Shown: one piece after another, positions 21,349-32,149 of the stretch
Numbering within the stretch: position 1 is the stretch's first letter
Layout of the letters: every line of letters begins with the position of its first letter
Assembly: GCA_037127315.1 (NCBI GenBank)
Contig: JBBBDQ010001028.1
Coordinates: 2,108,001 to 2,172,000 of the forward strand
From: Ascarosepion bandense
Taxonomy: Eukaryota; Mollusca; Cephalopoda; Sepiida; Sepiidae
DNA: 64,000 bases
Direction: 5' to 3'
Position numbers and translations under genes: made by a program
Notes under the pieces: model-generated
Told to the model about the DNA's origin: nothing
The model's input: the letters and a program-made list of their open reading frames with translations, nothing else
Databases searched by the model: none

Positions 21349-22189
21349 TCATAATGAAAATAATAATTAGGGAAGAATGAGAAGAAAGTAAAGAAAGGAA
21401 ATAAGTGGAATTCATGAAAAAAGAAACAAACGATTATGATAAAGAAAAAGAGAATCATAAGTAAAGGGCGGAAAGAAGAAATGATAGATAAAAATAGATA
21501 AAAAGAAAAAACTGAATAATTAAAATGATAAAAAAAATAAACTTGGTTCAATAAATGGAAGAATCCGTAATGTGCTGACGGCGAAAGAAGAATAAAGAAA
21601 GAATCAATTATATGAAAGAAAAACAAAAAGAATGCCGGTATTTATTCATTCTTAGAATAACTATTGTTTAAGAAGTATGTAAGTAAACAAACTTTAAAGA
21701 TGTTTAATTACACTTTTTTCTATAATTCAAAATGTAAACAAATCGAAGTATATTTTGGGAAGATATTCTCTTTAAAGTAATCACGTAGGAATGTTTTTGC
21801 TAAGAAGAGTATCTTAATCGGCACATTGCATAGTTGTACATCTAAAAGTAAGAGAAGAGTGATTTTTTCATTTTTTAAAAATTATCATTTATCAATAAAC
21901 TAAACTGAGTGATGAATATTAATTACATGTATGAAAATTATACACACACACACACACACGCAACATGCACGCACACACACACACACACATATATTTAAAT
22001 TCAAAATGAAGTGGCATGTAGGTAAAATCTCAAAGGAAATCCTATTAATATTAATTGTTGAAAATTAATATTAAAACTGAATCCTGTCTAAGGGCTGAAT
22101 GTAAGTAAAATTATTTATTTACAGAGCCAAATGTGTATAGAGTTTTTACATATAAAACTTCGAAAATTACATATTGAGTGATCATTTCA
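21349..22189. other. A-rich sequence with CA tracts, no gene seen
   Basis: Purine-rich until about 21640, then AT-rich, with a CA/CGCA tract at 21941-21990. Confidence 0.45.
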
Positions 22190-22281
22190 GCGAAATAAAT
22201 TCGCTTTATGAGCGATCTTATTTATTATGGAAAATTTTTACCATAATAAATAAGATCGCTGATAAAGCGAATTTATTTTGC
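22190..22281. repeat. 41-bp palindrome with hammerhead-like arm
   Basis: Arms 22190-22230 and 22241-22281 are complementary with two mismatches, around a 10-base AT loop. The right arm reads CTGATAA, AGCGAATTTATTTTGC, GAAAC (22259-22286): a hammerhead core with one altered base and a stem II containing one G-U pair. The left arm carries the mirrored, more damaged core. Confidence 0.65.
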
Positions 22282-22287
22282 GAAACA

Positions 22288-22375
22288 AACACACACACAT
22301 GCGCGCGCACACATACGCACGCACGCACGCACGCACGTACGCGTGCGCGCGTACACACTCACACACACATATATT
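22288..22375. repeat. Compound (CA)n/(CGCA)n alternating tract
   Basis: Alternating purine-pyrimidine tract containing TGCGCGCGCAC and TACGCGTGCGCGCGTAC, GC-rich for this window. Confidence 0.85.
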
Positions 22376-23067
22376 AAGCCAAGGAAGCTTCGTTATGACG
22401 ATTGTAATAGGTCCTTAATTTATAACCAATGATTACTAGTACTTTCTGTATTAGTTGATAGTGAATAAAATTTAAATTTTGTCTGCTAAAAGAAACGTTT
22501 GCTAAATATTTATCGGTTTTTAAAATACGAAAAACAAAAGAGATCATTAATGTCAGACCTACTGGAAATGATCTGACCACATTTTGAACTTCTTGAAACT
22601 TCGGGCTGATCGTCTACACGAGATTACTATTGGTTCAGTTGAATTGAACAAGATTCAAAGATACAGGCAGTCACGAGTACTGTAATATTAATTTTAACAG
22701 CAGCTACTAGTATTGTTAAATCCACTTCATTCAAGCTATGACTGACAAAAATTGTTAGAGGTTTAAGCGGGGCCATGTAATTGATATATTGAAGAGTTGC
22801 TTCTTTGCAAAAGATGTCTTCATCAAATATTTCGTTTAGATATTATCCCCGAAATTTTGTTGACCTTACTTTTTGCCACTTGAGAGTTAAAATCATGACT
22901 TAATTAAAAAAAACAAACCGCAAACTACAAATTTTATTCTATGAGTTTATGACAAAATTTAAATATAAAGATAAACACAATTTCAAGTCATAATGTATAT
23001 GAATTATTCACAATAAAATTGATAATAGTCTCTTGATAACATTTTCAGAGTATACTAATGATTAGAT
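22376..23067. other. No recognised feature
   Basis: AT-rich sequence with no recognisable gene or repeat. Confidence 0.4.
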
Positions 23068-23130
23068 GTAAATATAATGAGTAGGTTTTTACTTATCTAT
23101 TATAAGTAAAAACCTACTCATTATATTTAC
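23068..23130. repeat. Perfect 29-bp hairpin
   Basis: Arms 23068-23096 and 23102-23130 are exact reverse complements with a 5-base loop (CTATT). No terminator, ribozyme core or gene border is evident. Confidence 0.9.
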
Positions 23131-23469
23131 TATCCTTACTAAAATTGACAATATCTTGCTTTGGTGGTGTCTAGTTTCATTATGCAAACTGAAGTATAAA
23201 CTTTTATTTATAAATGAACCCTAAACTTTTAAGGCCACATGGTTAATACAATATCCTATATACATGAATAAATTATTATTATTATATGTTAATAGGAGAT
23301 TGTTGAGATTCTATAACCTTCATTAGCCTTTCATTCGTTGATGATGTTAACATCAGAATTTTGTTTTGCTTGAATAGCCTCTTTAGCTTACTACATTTTG
23401 GCTGTGACTTTTTTATTTATTGATAGTGCACTGAATACCAAAAACCAAAGGTCCACTCAAGGTAAAGAT
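23131..23469. other. No recognised feature
   Basis: AT-rich sequence with a short ATT repeat (23271-23284). Nothing identified. Confidence 0.4.
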
Positions 23470-23735
23470 TTACAAGATGTGATTGTTGTAAGGGAGGGGG
23501 AGGAGAAACGAATATTATAAGAACGATATCAGTTGACTATGGACTTGAAAAGATTCTAGTTGTCAGGAAAGCATCCTCTCAGGAGTCTGTTCCACAAAAG
23601 AAGATTTCTGGGGAAGAAGGTCTCTTAGGTGAACTTGCACCTTATCAAAGGAAGACGAAGGGAACAAGGCCACTCTGCCACGGGGAACGTGGTATGACGG
23701 ATCCTAACCGTGAAGGTCTTAATAATAAGTTTTAT
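23470..23735 (-). pseudogene. CR1/Jockey-like polymerase C-terminal fragment
   Basis: The minus strand encodes TFTVRIRHTTFPVAEWP, ETFFPRNLLLWNRLLRGCFP and NLFKS, the conserved end of CR1-like polymerases (compare SFFPRTSRLWNSLLHACFP at 60.4 kb). One stop interrupts it. The different wording suggests a subfamily distinct from the 57-60 kb element. 5'-truncated. Confidence 0.75.
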
Positions 23736-23904
23736 TGTAAATATTTCTAATATTAGTAGATTAGCTGAAAATTTCATCAACGTTGGTTGGTTAATGGAAA
23801 TTTTATGGTGAACACATTGACTTGAATAATAAAATCCGAGCATAAAAAATTGCAGATGCTTCTAAATTCAACTGATATAACCTAAAGCAAACGAAATCAC
23901 TAAC
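23736..23904. other. No recognised feature
   Basis: Short AT-rich spacer. Confidence 0.4.
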
Positions 23905-23925
23905 TTCTCTCTCTCTCTCTCTCTC

Positions 23926-23974
<49 letters not shown>

Positions 23975-24293
23975 AGAGGATAAAAATTATAAATGGCAGA
24001 AGATTGATAGAAATTTTTCGACATAAAACAAGCTTATTATAAAAGACAAGGAAATTCTGGAGGCGAAATAAAAAAGTTATCGAGATAAAAAACGAAGATA
24101 AATATCTGGTGAGTTTTGTTTGAAGAGATTTATTAATTGAATGTTGAATAAAACATGATGAAAATAAAAAAAATGTAGAGTAAGCTAGGAAGAAGATAAT
24201 GAGAGAAAGAAAGTGGAAGAAGATCAAACGAGAGAGACAGACACAGAGAAAGAAAGAAAAAAAGCTCACGAAAAATAGGACACACACACACAC

Positions 24294-24324
<31 letters not shown>

Positions 24325-24461
24325 TATATATACAGAGAGAGAGGGAGAGAGAGAGAGAGTCAGAGAAAGAGAGAGAGAGAGAAAGAGAGAGAGAGAGGAA
24401 GGTAGTGGACAGAATATTCAGTCCATTAAGAAAGTAAAAATAGATTAAAGTGAGAAAATAA
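23905..24461. repeat. Cluster of CT, TA, CA, CATA and GA tracts
   Basis: (CT)n 23905-23928, (TA)n 23929-23968, CA 24278-24296, (CATA)n 24290-24318, then GA-rich 24330-24400. Long low-complexity open frames on both strands arise from these tracts. Confidence 0.85.
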
Positions 24462-24575
24462 TTTGAATGAAAGAGGAAATAACATGCGTGGAACAAAAGG
24501 AAACCAATATATATGCATATATATGCATATATATTAGTTTCCTTTTCTTCCACGCATGTTATTTCTTCTTTCATT
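24462..24575. repeat. Imperfect palindrome with TATGCA centre
   Basis: GAATGAAAGAGGAAATAACA...GGAAAC is mirrored by GTTTCC...TGTTATTTCTTCTTTCATT around a TATATGCATATATATGCATA centre. A TA array follows (24588-24616). Confidence 0.75.
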
Positions 24576-24583
24576 AAAATTAT

Positions 24584-24619
<36 letters not shown>

Positions 24620-25229
24620 AGACAGACAGACAAACAAGTACAGCAGACAAAGAGACGCAATTTTGCTGATTCTCATTAACTTACATTTCAACAGTTTTAA
24701 AATACTTAACAAAGATTCTGATTTGAAATGATTATTTTTCATTATAATTCGAAAATCTAAAAACCCACTTATTGACTAAAAATAGATGTTGTTGAATTTT
24801 GTACATTGTATGAAAGTTGTCGTCGATAAATTAGTCACTATTACACAATGATTAGAGTGCGAAAAATCTGATTCTGTAGAATAAGATTTTATAGATTTCT
24901 AATCTGACAAATTTTCAACATTTCACTTATTGCAATTTTCTTTCTCATGTTAGAACGCTGTTTTGTCGGTTAACAAAGAAATAGCAGAACCGTTACATAA
25001 TGTTTAATATGTTATAAGCGCTTAACTAATTAACTGTCAAAAATTTTAAATGTCGAAAATTCTTTTATAACATTAAGGGTATTGGATAGTGTCATGAGTT
25101 AATTCAATCAGTTTTATTAAAGTGTGTCACAAATTGGAATGTTAAAGATTTCATTGTCAGAAAGCTCAGTAAGAAGCCGATTCAAGTTAATTTCTTCTAT
25201 GAAGTAATTTACTTAACTGGTAGTGAAAC
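24620..25229. other. No recognised feature
   Basis: AT-rich sequence with no gene or repeat that I recognise. Confidence 0.4.
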
Positions 25230-25580
25230 TAAGTTGATATGTTTCTGGTTGTTGCTTCCGACTGGTTATTAGGATCCCGGACTCTTGCGTAACGTCTAGA
25301 GAGGCTGCTCTGATCAACAGTTGAATAATATCGGGGTTATTGCAGTGCCATGTTATGCATGGATACGTGTCTCTGCAAACACCCATGGTGGGCAATATTG
25401 CTGCAGTCTACTCTACACTTCTCTTTGCAAAAAATAAAAAAATAAAAAAAATAAAAGATAAAAATAAAAAATAACAAAAAACTTATATTGTCTATCCTTT
25501 TTTCGATCCTCCTGTACCCAGTATTTTTTCTCACTGTAACCCCCCTGCGCACTACAAAAATAAAAAAAAAAGGGGAAAAG
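25230..25580 (+). mobile_element. CR1-like non-coding derivative with 5' UTR and 3' end
   Basis: 25240-25415 matches the 5' leader of the 57.4 kb element (CTTCCGACTGG, GGCTGCTCTGATCAACAG, TTGAATAATATCGGGGTT, GGTGGGCAA). After an A-rich linker, 25535-25580 matches the family 3' end (GTAACCCCCCTGCGCAC then A-run). The coding middle is absent. Confidence 0.65.
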
Positions 25581-25798
25581 AAATCCAACGCTGGATTAAA
25601 ACGAATCATCTTATATCTAGTGGATCAATGAATAAAATAGTGATTTTTTGAAATTAATCTCTGGAATTTTCTGCATTGAAAGAAATGTGATTCCTTAGAA
25701 AATTTCCGAGAAACGGACAGTTTTAAAAGAAACCATGAATGAAGCTAGGTGTCATATTTAAAATTTTGTAGCTGTATTTGTATTGTATATCATCTGTT

Positions 25799-25800
<2 letters not shown>
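25581..25800. other. No recognised feature
   Basis: Short unassigned sequence before an AC array. Confidence 0.35.

Positions 25801-25869
<69 letters not shown>
25801..25869. repeat. (AC)n microsatellite
   Basis: Pure array of about 34 units. Confidence 0.95.
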
Positions 25870-25871
<2 letters not shown>

Positions 25872-25977
25872 ATATGTACGTATGTGCGTATGCATAAACA
25901 GATGACGATATATACATGAAGCACAAGAGAAAACACCACCATAAACGCAACAGACGCAGACATGCACATGCATTTAG

Positions 25978-26022
<45 letters not shown>

Positions 26023-26039
26023 TATAGGGTACATATGGA

Positions 26040-26275
26040 TGGAATAATATTCCGTATCCAAAGAAACACTATTCTTAAAAGTGCTCAATACAAAGTAGAG
26101 CTAATAATATTTATTCAGAACTAATAACATGAATATGTTATAATATCACTATAAAAGTAGCTGTTGTTTCGACACTTCTTGTGTCTTGTCAAGTGATCTT
26201 GACAAGACACAAGAAGTGTCGAAACAAAATAGCTACTTTTGTAGTGATATTATAACATATTCATGTTATTAGATC

Positions 26276-26278
<3 letters not shown>
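26040..26278. mobile_element. Palindromic repeat (family C relative)
   Basis: 26055-26120 shares AGTGCTCAATA and AGAGCTAATAATATTTATT with family C at 18.97 kb. Arms 26121-26192 and 26197-26271 form a long, nearly perfect palindrome with loop TGAT. Each arm contains GACACTTCTTGTGTC next to a GAAAC box, like stem II of a hammerhead, but the first box is damaged (CTTGACAAG). TA arrays flank it (25980-26020, 26279-26317). Confidence 0.7.
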
Positions 26279-26317
<39 letters not shown>

Positions 26318-26320
<3 letters not shown>

Positions 26321-26352
26321 ATAGTCATCCACAGACAGAGCTGTTTCGCAAT
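26318..26352 (-). repeat. Truncated family A hammerhead repeat
   Basis: The minus strand ends GCGAAACAGCTCTGTCTGTGG then ATGAC, agreeing with the 3' part of the core at 48.99 kb (GCGAAACAGGACTGTCTGC). The first box and tRNA-like head are missing. Confidence 0.5.
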
Positions 26353-26399
26353 ATCATATTAAACCGTGAAAACGTTTTCGCTGATTTGTCATGAAAAGT

Positions 26400-26840
26400 A
26401 ATGTTTTATTTACAAAAATTAGTAAGAAATATGTCACTGAAAGTATTGTTCATCGCTAGCCACTACTTTCTGGCAGCATTTAATTTCCATGTAGAAAAGA
26501 CATGTCTTTTGATGCTAACCACGAGTTGACTCATATTTTGGCATCTTCATAAAAATAACGTGTTACTCAGCCAAGCCATGTGCCATTAATTGAAACAAGT
26601 GATGATCGGACAGGGCAATGTCTGGTGGATACATCGTGTGAGTTAAGACTTCCCATTTAAGTGTTTTCAAGGAGGTTTACAAAATGTCGCCTAGCATTGT
26701 CATGTTGCAAAATCACTTTGTCATTTTCATGCTCGTATAGCGGCCTTTTTTCTTCAATGCTCGGTTCAAACACATCAATTTTAGCCGATAGCGATCCCTT
26801 GTGATTGTTTCGGTCAGTTTGGAAAGCTCATAATAAATTA
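26400..26840 (-). pseudogene. mariner-like transposase C-terminal remnant
   Basis: The minus strand reads, with stops and substitutions, YYELSKLTETITRDRYR, TLKWEVLTHTMYPPDIALSD (compare mariner HPPYSPDIAPSDYHLF), HHLFQLMAHGLAE and KVVASDEQYF. These are the catalytic core end and C-terminus of mariner transposases, which cut and reinsert DNA using three aspartates. The HDNARPH motif is not readable (the frame gives NMTMLGD). No terminal inverted repeat found; this is an internal fragment unrelated in position to the mariner N-terminus at 46 kb. Confidence 0.75.
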
Positions 26841-26869
26841 CACTCAGAAAAGTTAAGTTAAAAGGAAAT

Positions 26870-27000
26870 GACTATATGGCTACCAGAAGTAGCATCGCAC
26901 ATTGAAATAGAATGATATACTCCTTTGATTGTAAAAAATTACTTGAAGAAGGTTGGAGCGCACAACGACCGAAACGTTGTAAAATGGCAGTAATGATAAG
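26870..27000 (+). repeat. Interspersed repeat family D, copy 2
   Basis: AAAGGAAATGACTATATGGC, GAAGTAGCATCGCACATTG and TTGAAGAAGGTTGGAGCGCA...CGACCGAAACGTTGTAAA match 51.85-52.0 kb (plus) and 12.8 kb (minus). Begins where the mariner fragment stops. Confidence 0.65.
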
Positions 27001-27070
27001 GACAATAGTGTGTGTGTGTGTGTGTATACTGATGAGGATTTACTGGAAATTTCTCCGCCTTACTGAGAAA

Positions 27071-27071
<1 letters not shown>

Positions 27072-27102
<31 letters not shown>
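27072..27102. repeat. (TA)n microsatellite
   Basis: TA array; a short TG array lies at 27008-27026. Confidence 0.9.
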
Positions 27103-27104
<2 letters not shown>

Positions 27105-27370
27105 CAAGTAGATGTGGACTTTCGAGAAGATATGAACGAAAATATGAGAATTCCTTAAACAGAATCTTGCTGTTGATAAGTAGTCTGAAAATGCCGGGCA
27201 AGGTGGTAGTTTGCCATAGAAAGGGGGACACAAAGGCTTTTTTATTAAGATTTTCAAATGCATTATTTGATGAAATTTCACACACACAAAAAAAGAAAAA
27301 AGTGGAACAACAAAAACTAGTTGCCCAATCAAATCCGTGTCTCTACTAAAACATAATATTTAAACTATTC
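27103..27370. other. No recognised gene
   Basis: An open frame from 26912 runs through both microsatellites to 27349. It is low-complexity in part and matches no family I know. Confidence 0.35.
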
Positions 27371-27372
27371 AG

Positions 27373-27451
<79 letters not shown>
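27371..27451. repeat. (ATCT)n microsatellite
   Basis: About 20 tetramer units. Similar arrays recur at 35211-35300 and 36571-36645. Confidence 0.95.
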
Positions 27452-29960
27452 GTTGTGAATACAAGGATATTTGGCGTAGTTGCATTTCCGAAGTGTTCCA
27501 GATTATGACAGCAAACCAACAATATCTGATAGAATTGGAATGTACTGGAGCGCTCAAGCTTTACTTGTAATGATGCTTCGTCTCTGAAAAAATGTCTGAT
27601 TCTATGATCATCATTTGACGAAGGATTTGATGACAACACTGCCTTTGTATGAAATTATGGTCTAAAGAATAGATTAAAGTTTGTCTATATATGTATTTGA
27701 ATTTAAGATCCTGTTGTGAAAGAATAGTCAGCAAGTAAATCAAACAGCTCTCGTGTAGACTTTAATCCTGATGTGGTACCTACACTATTGTGATAATCTA
27801 TTTAAAAGATTATTTATAGATAATCATACGTTTTGAAACAGGAAAATATATTTAGAAACAACGGAAATAGTACTAGATGAAGAGCATGTATGGTTCAAGA
27901 GAATGTCACCGAGAACAACGGAAATATTGTAATACATAATGATACTGAAAATACAATGGAGAGAACATATAATAAACGAGAAAATGTTTAGGAAAAGGGG
28001 GATAAAATCGTAATGAGAATGCTGAAATTTTGGGGGATACAAGAAAAGAAGGTTTAAAGAATTTGACACTCACATGTTACAGTGAAAGGACAGATGGAAA
28101 CATTGAGTATTATACCGGAACAACTTGTGTAAATGGATGGAAGAACATGGACTGGAAATTATAGTAAGGACAAACATTGTTTAGAGTTACAAAGGATAGA
28201 ATGTTGTGAAGAGACATGGTCACCCCCATCCTGAAGAGACATTACACATAGAAAAAGATCGCTAACATAATTTATTATTATATATTCATTGTAATCGTCT
28301 TCTGTCTTTCGATAACTATGAATTGAATAAGACAGGTATAAGATGTTTTATTGCTGGCGGAGAAACTTAGCTACAATGTTGCTGTTATATCGTTTCTACA
28401 CTTTTTTTTATTTACACTTATTCATTCTTCTTTTACTTATTTTCCGATCTTTTATCTTCTTTCAAATTCTTCGTAAGTTTTTTGTCTTTTGACTTTCCTC
28501 AAATATTGTCACTGATTATTTATCCTTTTAGTTTTGCTTGTTTTTGTTTTTGTTCTTTTTCTTTCACACTCTCATTCTTCTCCTCCCTCGACTTACACAT
28601 TACGTGCCTTTACCTACGCTCTCTTGTCCCTTTGCATTATTTTTCAAGTACGCAGTAATAAATAATCGATGACTTCCATCAACAAAACAACCCCCAAAAC
28701 ATCGCTCGTTTCTTGCCCGAGGAATTCAAGTTTAGATTTGACAAAAGAACGGAAAAAATGAAACAAAATATTGAAACTTTAAAATTACAATCCATAAAAA
28801 CGATAATTGTTCTTGAAAATTAAAAAAATGTTCCGCATGAAAACAGAACAAAAGAGTAAAATAATAAAAAGCGAAAGAGGAAATCAATAACGATCAAATT
28901 AAAGAGGAAAATGTCTTTTGTAAAATTCGATTGATTTTATTTGCTTTAAGTTTCAGAATCAGGACTCAAGTTTTGTCAACATCTCGGACATTGTAGAAGA
29001 TATTGTTAAGAATCTTTGTTTGCACTGCTGACGATTGTAATATTGTTCTTTCTTTCGTTCCTTATTTGATCGGCTTTGATCATTTTCGATCTGATTACAC
29101 TTGCTTAAATCTGATTACATAATATACGTTGCTACTCAAAGACGTGGGGCATTTGACTACATGTAGTACGGACTTTTATCTCATGTCAGCTGTATTATTT
29201 ATGAGATCTATGTATATATGCCCATAGAGTATACGTCAAAGGATATGGTAGAGACTAAATGTTAGTTTGATTAAATCATTTTTACAATGGTAAAACTAAA
29301 AAAGAAAACTTGCTTTTCACCCTGTAAATGTCTTTGTTTAGTTTAAAATCGACTGACGAGGTACTTCTGTTACGTTTTATGTATGTGAAGAAAATAATTC
29401 TATTTTAGATTAATGGGTGTAGAAAATGTCTAAATGATAGTTCGTTTTGAGCATTTTCGGCTCATCAATTAGCAATTTTCGAGGATTTTGGTTGTGCCGT
29501 TGTGATTGGTGTATAAGTGGTATTATAAACAGTGCAAAAGTTTGCATACAAAACACGCAAAGAATTAACATAAGAATAATTTTTTCAGTCATTATTAACG
29601 AAACATTAGAGAGGAATTGATAGCCAAATAAGAACTATATGTATATTAAAAGTAGGAAGATCAGTCGATTACGCTCCCACGGTTTCAACCTTTCGGTGTT
29701 GTCAGACGTTATAAATTAACTGATTTCCTAAGGCTTTATCTTGAGCCAACAACGGACATTATTTCTGGCCTTTCACTTAACAACCTTTCTCGAGAAATGA
29801 CAGGTCTGAAATAATATCCAGATACATATTAAAATACATTTTGGGTTATAAAATTTCTGTTGGACTCTCAACTTTAAAATTTTAAAAATGTAGCGTAAGA
29901 TTTTCTTCCATTTTGTAATTCAGTTGCCCACTATTAGACTGATATATAGATTTGTATATG
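27452..29960. other. 2.5 kb without recognisable features
   Basis: AT-rich sequence with only short, unassigned open frames. 28380-28660 is pyrimidine-rich. No RNA structure, repeat copy or transposon motif was recognised, making this the longest quiet stretch of the window. Confidence 0.45.
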
Positions 29961-29972
29961 TCTCTCTCTCTC

Positions 29973-30050
<78 letters not shown>
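29961..30050. repeat. (CT)n followed by (AC)n microsatellite
   Basis: CT run 29961-29976 then an AC array to 30050. Confidence 0.95.
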
Positions 30051-30052
<2 letters not shown>

Positions 30053-30166
30053 AAATTAAAAATTAAAATAACTGATTCGATGATTTAAATATTCTGAATT
30101 AAAATTAAACATGTTATTTACTTGAAAGACAATTACACAAACTAAAACATTCTTTTTCTTGATTTA

Positions 30167-30169
<3 letters not shown>

Positions 30170-30212
<43 letters not shown>
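30170..30212. repeat. (TAA)n array at the 5' edge of an R4/Dong-like element
   Basis: About 14 AAT units immediately before the retrotransposon coding fragment. A short array of the same triplet follows its 3' end (31147-31159). Confidence 0.9.
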
Positions 30213-31160
30213 CCAAAGATAAAGCTCTTGAACAGATGAAACAGCGCTGGCAAGACAAACCTCTGCATGGCCAATATCCAGTACGTGCCAATAAATCCAA
30301 TGTTGACAAAGTTAATACTCATCGATGGTTACGTGAATCTGGATTAAAGTCTGAAACTGAAGGCTTTATTCTTGCAGCACAAGACCAAAGTCTTTTCACG
30401 AGAAACTTTCAGGCAAATATTATGCATAATAATATGGATCCAACATGCAGGTTTTGTGATAAACACCAAGAAACAATAGACCACCTAATCTCAGGCTGTT
30501 CTGTGCTTGCCCCAAATGAATATAAAAATCGCCACGATAGAGTTGGGCAATATTTACATTGGGCAATATGCAAACATTATGGAAAAGCTGTAGGCAAACA
30601 CTGGTATGAACACCACCCAGCACCGGTTACAGAAATAGAAGATGTAACCATTCTATGGGATTACACCATCTACACAGACAGAAAAATTGAAGCAAACAGG
30701 CCAGACATTATTGTTAAAAACCAGAAGGAAAACTTGTCTATTAATTGATATAGCTTGTCCAGCGGATTGTAACATAGCAATCAAGGAATTTGAAAAATTG
30801 TTAAAATATAAAGACCTGGAAATTGAAATAGAAAAAATGTGGAAATTGAAAACAAGAGTTGTGCCAGTGATAGTAGGTGCACTTGGAATGATAAAAAATG
30901 GAACAAAACAACACATTGAAAGAATCCCTGGAAACCCCAGCTTAAGAGATATACAAAAAATTGTCTTATTAAGTACAGCCCACACACTAAGGAAAACTTT
31001 ATCTATGTAATGCTGGAGATGATAGGGAAGATAGAAAAACATGAAATGGAGCCATAACAACACGCCACTACCTGCCTTAGGTCTCCCCGCAGACTTGGTT
31101 GGTAGTGAGACCAAAGCAGAAATCGAAATATGATGAAAAATGACATAATAATAATAATAC
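30213..31160 (+). mobile_element. 5'-truncated R4/Dong-like retrotransposon (zinc finger plus restriction-like endonuclease)
   Basis: The frame 30236-30748 encodes 170 residues. HRWLRESGLKSETEGFI is followed by a C-X2-C-X8-H-X4-C finger (CRFC...HLISGC, 30446-30499) and by the endonuclease start ANRPDIIVKN with the family's RPD. A one-base frameshift near 30725 moves the rest to another frame (30687-31010): LIDIACPADCNIAIKEFEKL and VVPVIVGALGMIKNG, ending LRKTLSM. Elements with this C-terminal layout (R2, R4, Dong, NeSL) nick a specific site with the endonuclease and prime reverse transcription there. The RT domain is absent by 5' truncation. A 3' UTR of about 130 bases ends in ATA/TAA triplets. 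One of the best preserved coding fragments of the window; not functional. Confidence 0.8.
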
Positions 31161-31194
31161 ACGGATACATGTTACAATGACAACTCGAATGATT

Positions 31195-31335
31195 TCACAA
31201 GTGGTGAATAAACAGGAAAATTGATGCAAATAGACCAGATATAGTCATAAAAAAATGATAAAAAAAGGAACCTGTCAACTAATTGTCATGACTTGTTCAC
31301 AGGATTCCAACGTTTCTAAAAAGCAAAAATAAAAC
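31195..31335 (+). pseudogene. R4/Dong-like endonuclease fragment
   Basis: Contains a readable NRKIDANRPDIVIKK, equivalent to DRKIEANRPDIIVKN of the neighbouring copy, then a broken stretch ending near TTCCAACGTTTC. It represents a different copy directly downstream of the first one's TAA tail. Confidence 0.6.
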
Positions 31336-31379
31336 AACAACCCCCACCCACCAAAAAAAAGTTCTTGGTATGACGGTAA

Positions 31380-31850
31380 ACTACAACCACCAGCAAGGCC
31401 TTTGGAGATTGGAGATGTTGAGGAGCGTAGAACCACCTCTCAGTTGCTGTTGTTCCCATGTCCACTCTGATCCGGGGTGGTAGCACTTGTTAGCGTACCA
31501 GCTATGAAAAAATAATGAAGGTAAACAAAAACAAAACACTACGTATAAAAATATACTAAAGTATAAAAATAAATTAAAATAACCTAAAAGCATACACATT
31601 TCACATTTTAAAACCCTTCGTAAAAGGTGAGATGTACTTGTACGAACAATTTTATGCATTTCTTTAGGATATGGGCTACAATGGATCTTTTCAATGAGTC
31701 TATCAGAATCTTTTCTAATCAAACCGAAGGCATCAACCACAACTGGAATTATTATACTTTTTTTACAAGTATGTTCTGTGAAAATGTCATGCCCTTTCTG
31801 ACAGTATGTCTCTAGATGGTACCCGGAAGAAAATGAGTATATAACAAAAA
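31380..31850 (-). pseudogene. R4/Dong-like C-terminus, opposite strand, divergent copy
   Basis: The minus strand encodes IIIPVVVDAFGLIRKDSDRL, EKIHCSPYPKEMHKIV and TSTSHLLRRVLK, matching VVPVIVGALGMIKNG...EIQKIV...TAHTLRKTL of the plus-strand copy. The upstream half of the endonuclease is not visible. A (GTT)n stretch (31859-31897) lies at its 5' side on this strand. Confidence 0.7.
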
Positions 31851-31857
31851 TTAAAGA

Positions 31858-31896
<39 letters not shown>

Positions 31897-32149
31897 AAAT
31901 AGCCATCTATATTTTTTCATAATTATAAATATATAAAGTATTATTTAAATATAAAACTTGTATTTTGTTTCGCTGAATAGCTTCTTTTTCTAATTTCTTT
32001 TTTCGCTATCTTTCTTTCTGAATTTCAATCGCTTGTTTCTCTCTTGGCAATCCATCTACTTAAAAACTGTTGACATATATTCTGAGAAAACAGACATATT
32101 CCTTCCTGGAATAAATATGACATACTACGTCATGAAGAAAAAGAGTGCA

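Noticed and set aside
21219..21626. 135-codon minus-strand Phe-rich frame
   Set aside because: Composition effect of the GAA array and A-rich DNA.
24199..24742. Long open frames on both strands around 24.2-24.7 kb
   Set aside because: Produced by GA, CT, TA and CATA tracts and a palindrome; no domain or non-repetitive core.
25758..26088. Open frames with poly-Cys/Val
   Set aside because: AC and TA microsatellite translations.
26935..26975. GAAGAAGG...CGACCGAAACG in family D as a hammerhead
   Set aside because: CTGATGA box not present; only the GAAAC side fits.
27371..27451. ATCT array considered as a CRISPR-like repeat
   Set aside because: Contiguous tetramers without spacers; a simple microsatellite in what appears to be an animal genome.
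30653..31162. 169-codon minus-strand frame
   Set aside because: Shadow of the R4/Dong-like endonuclease on the opposite strand; no family resemblance of its own.
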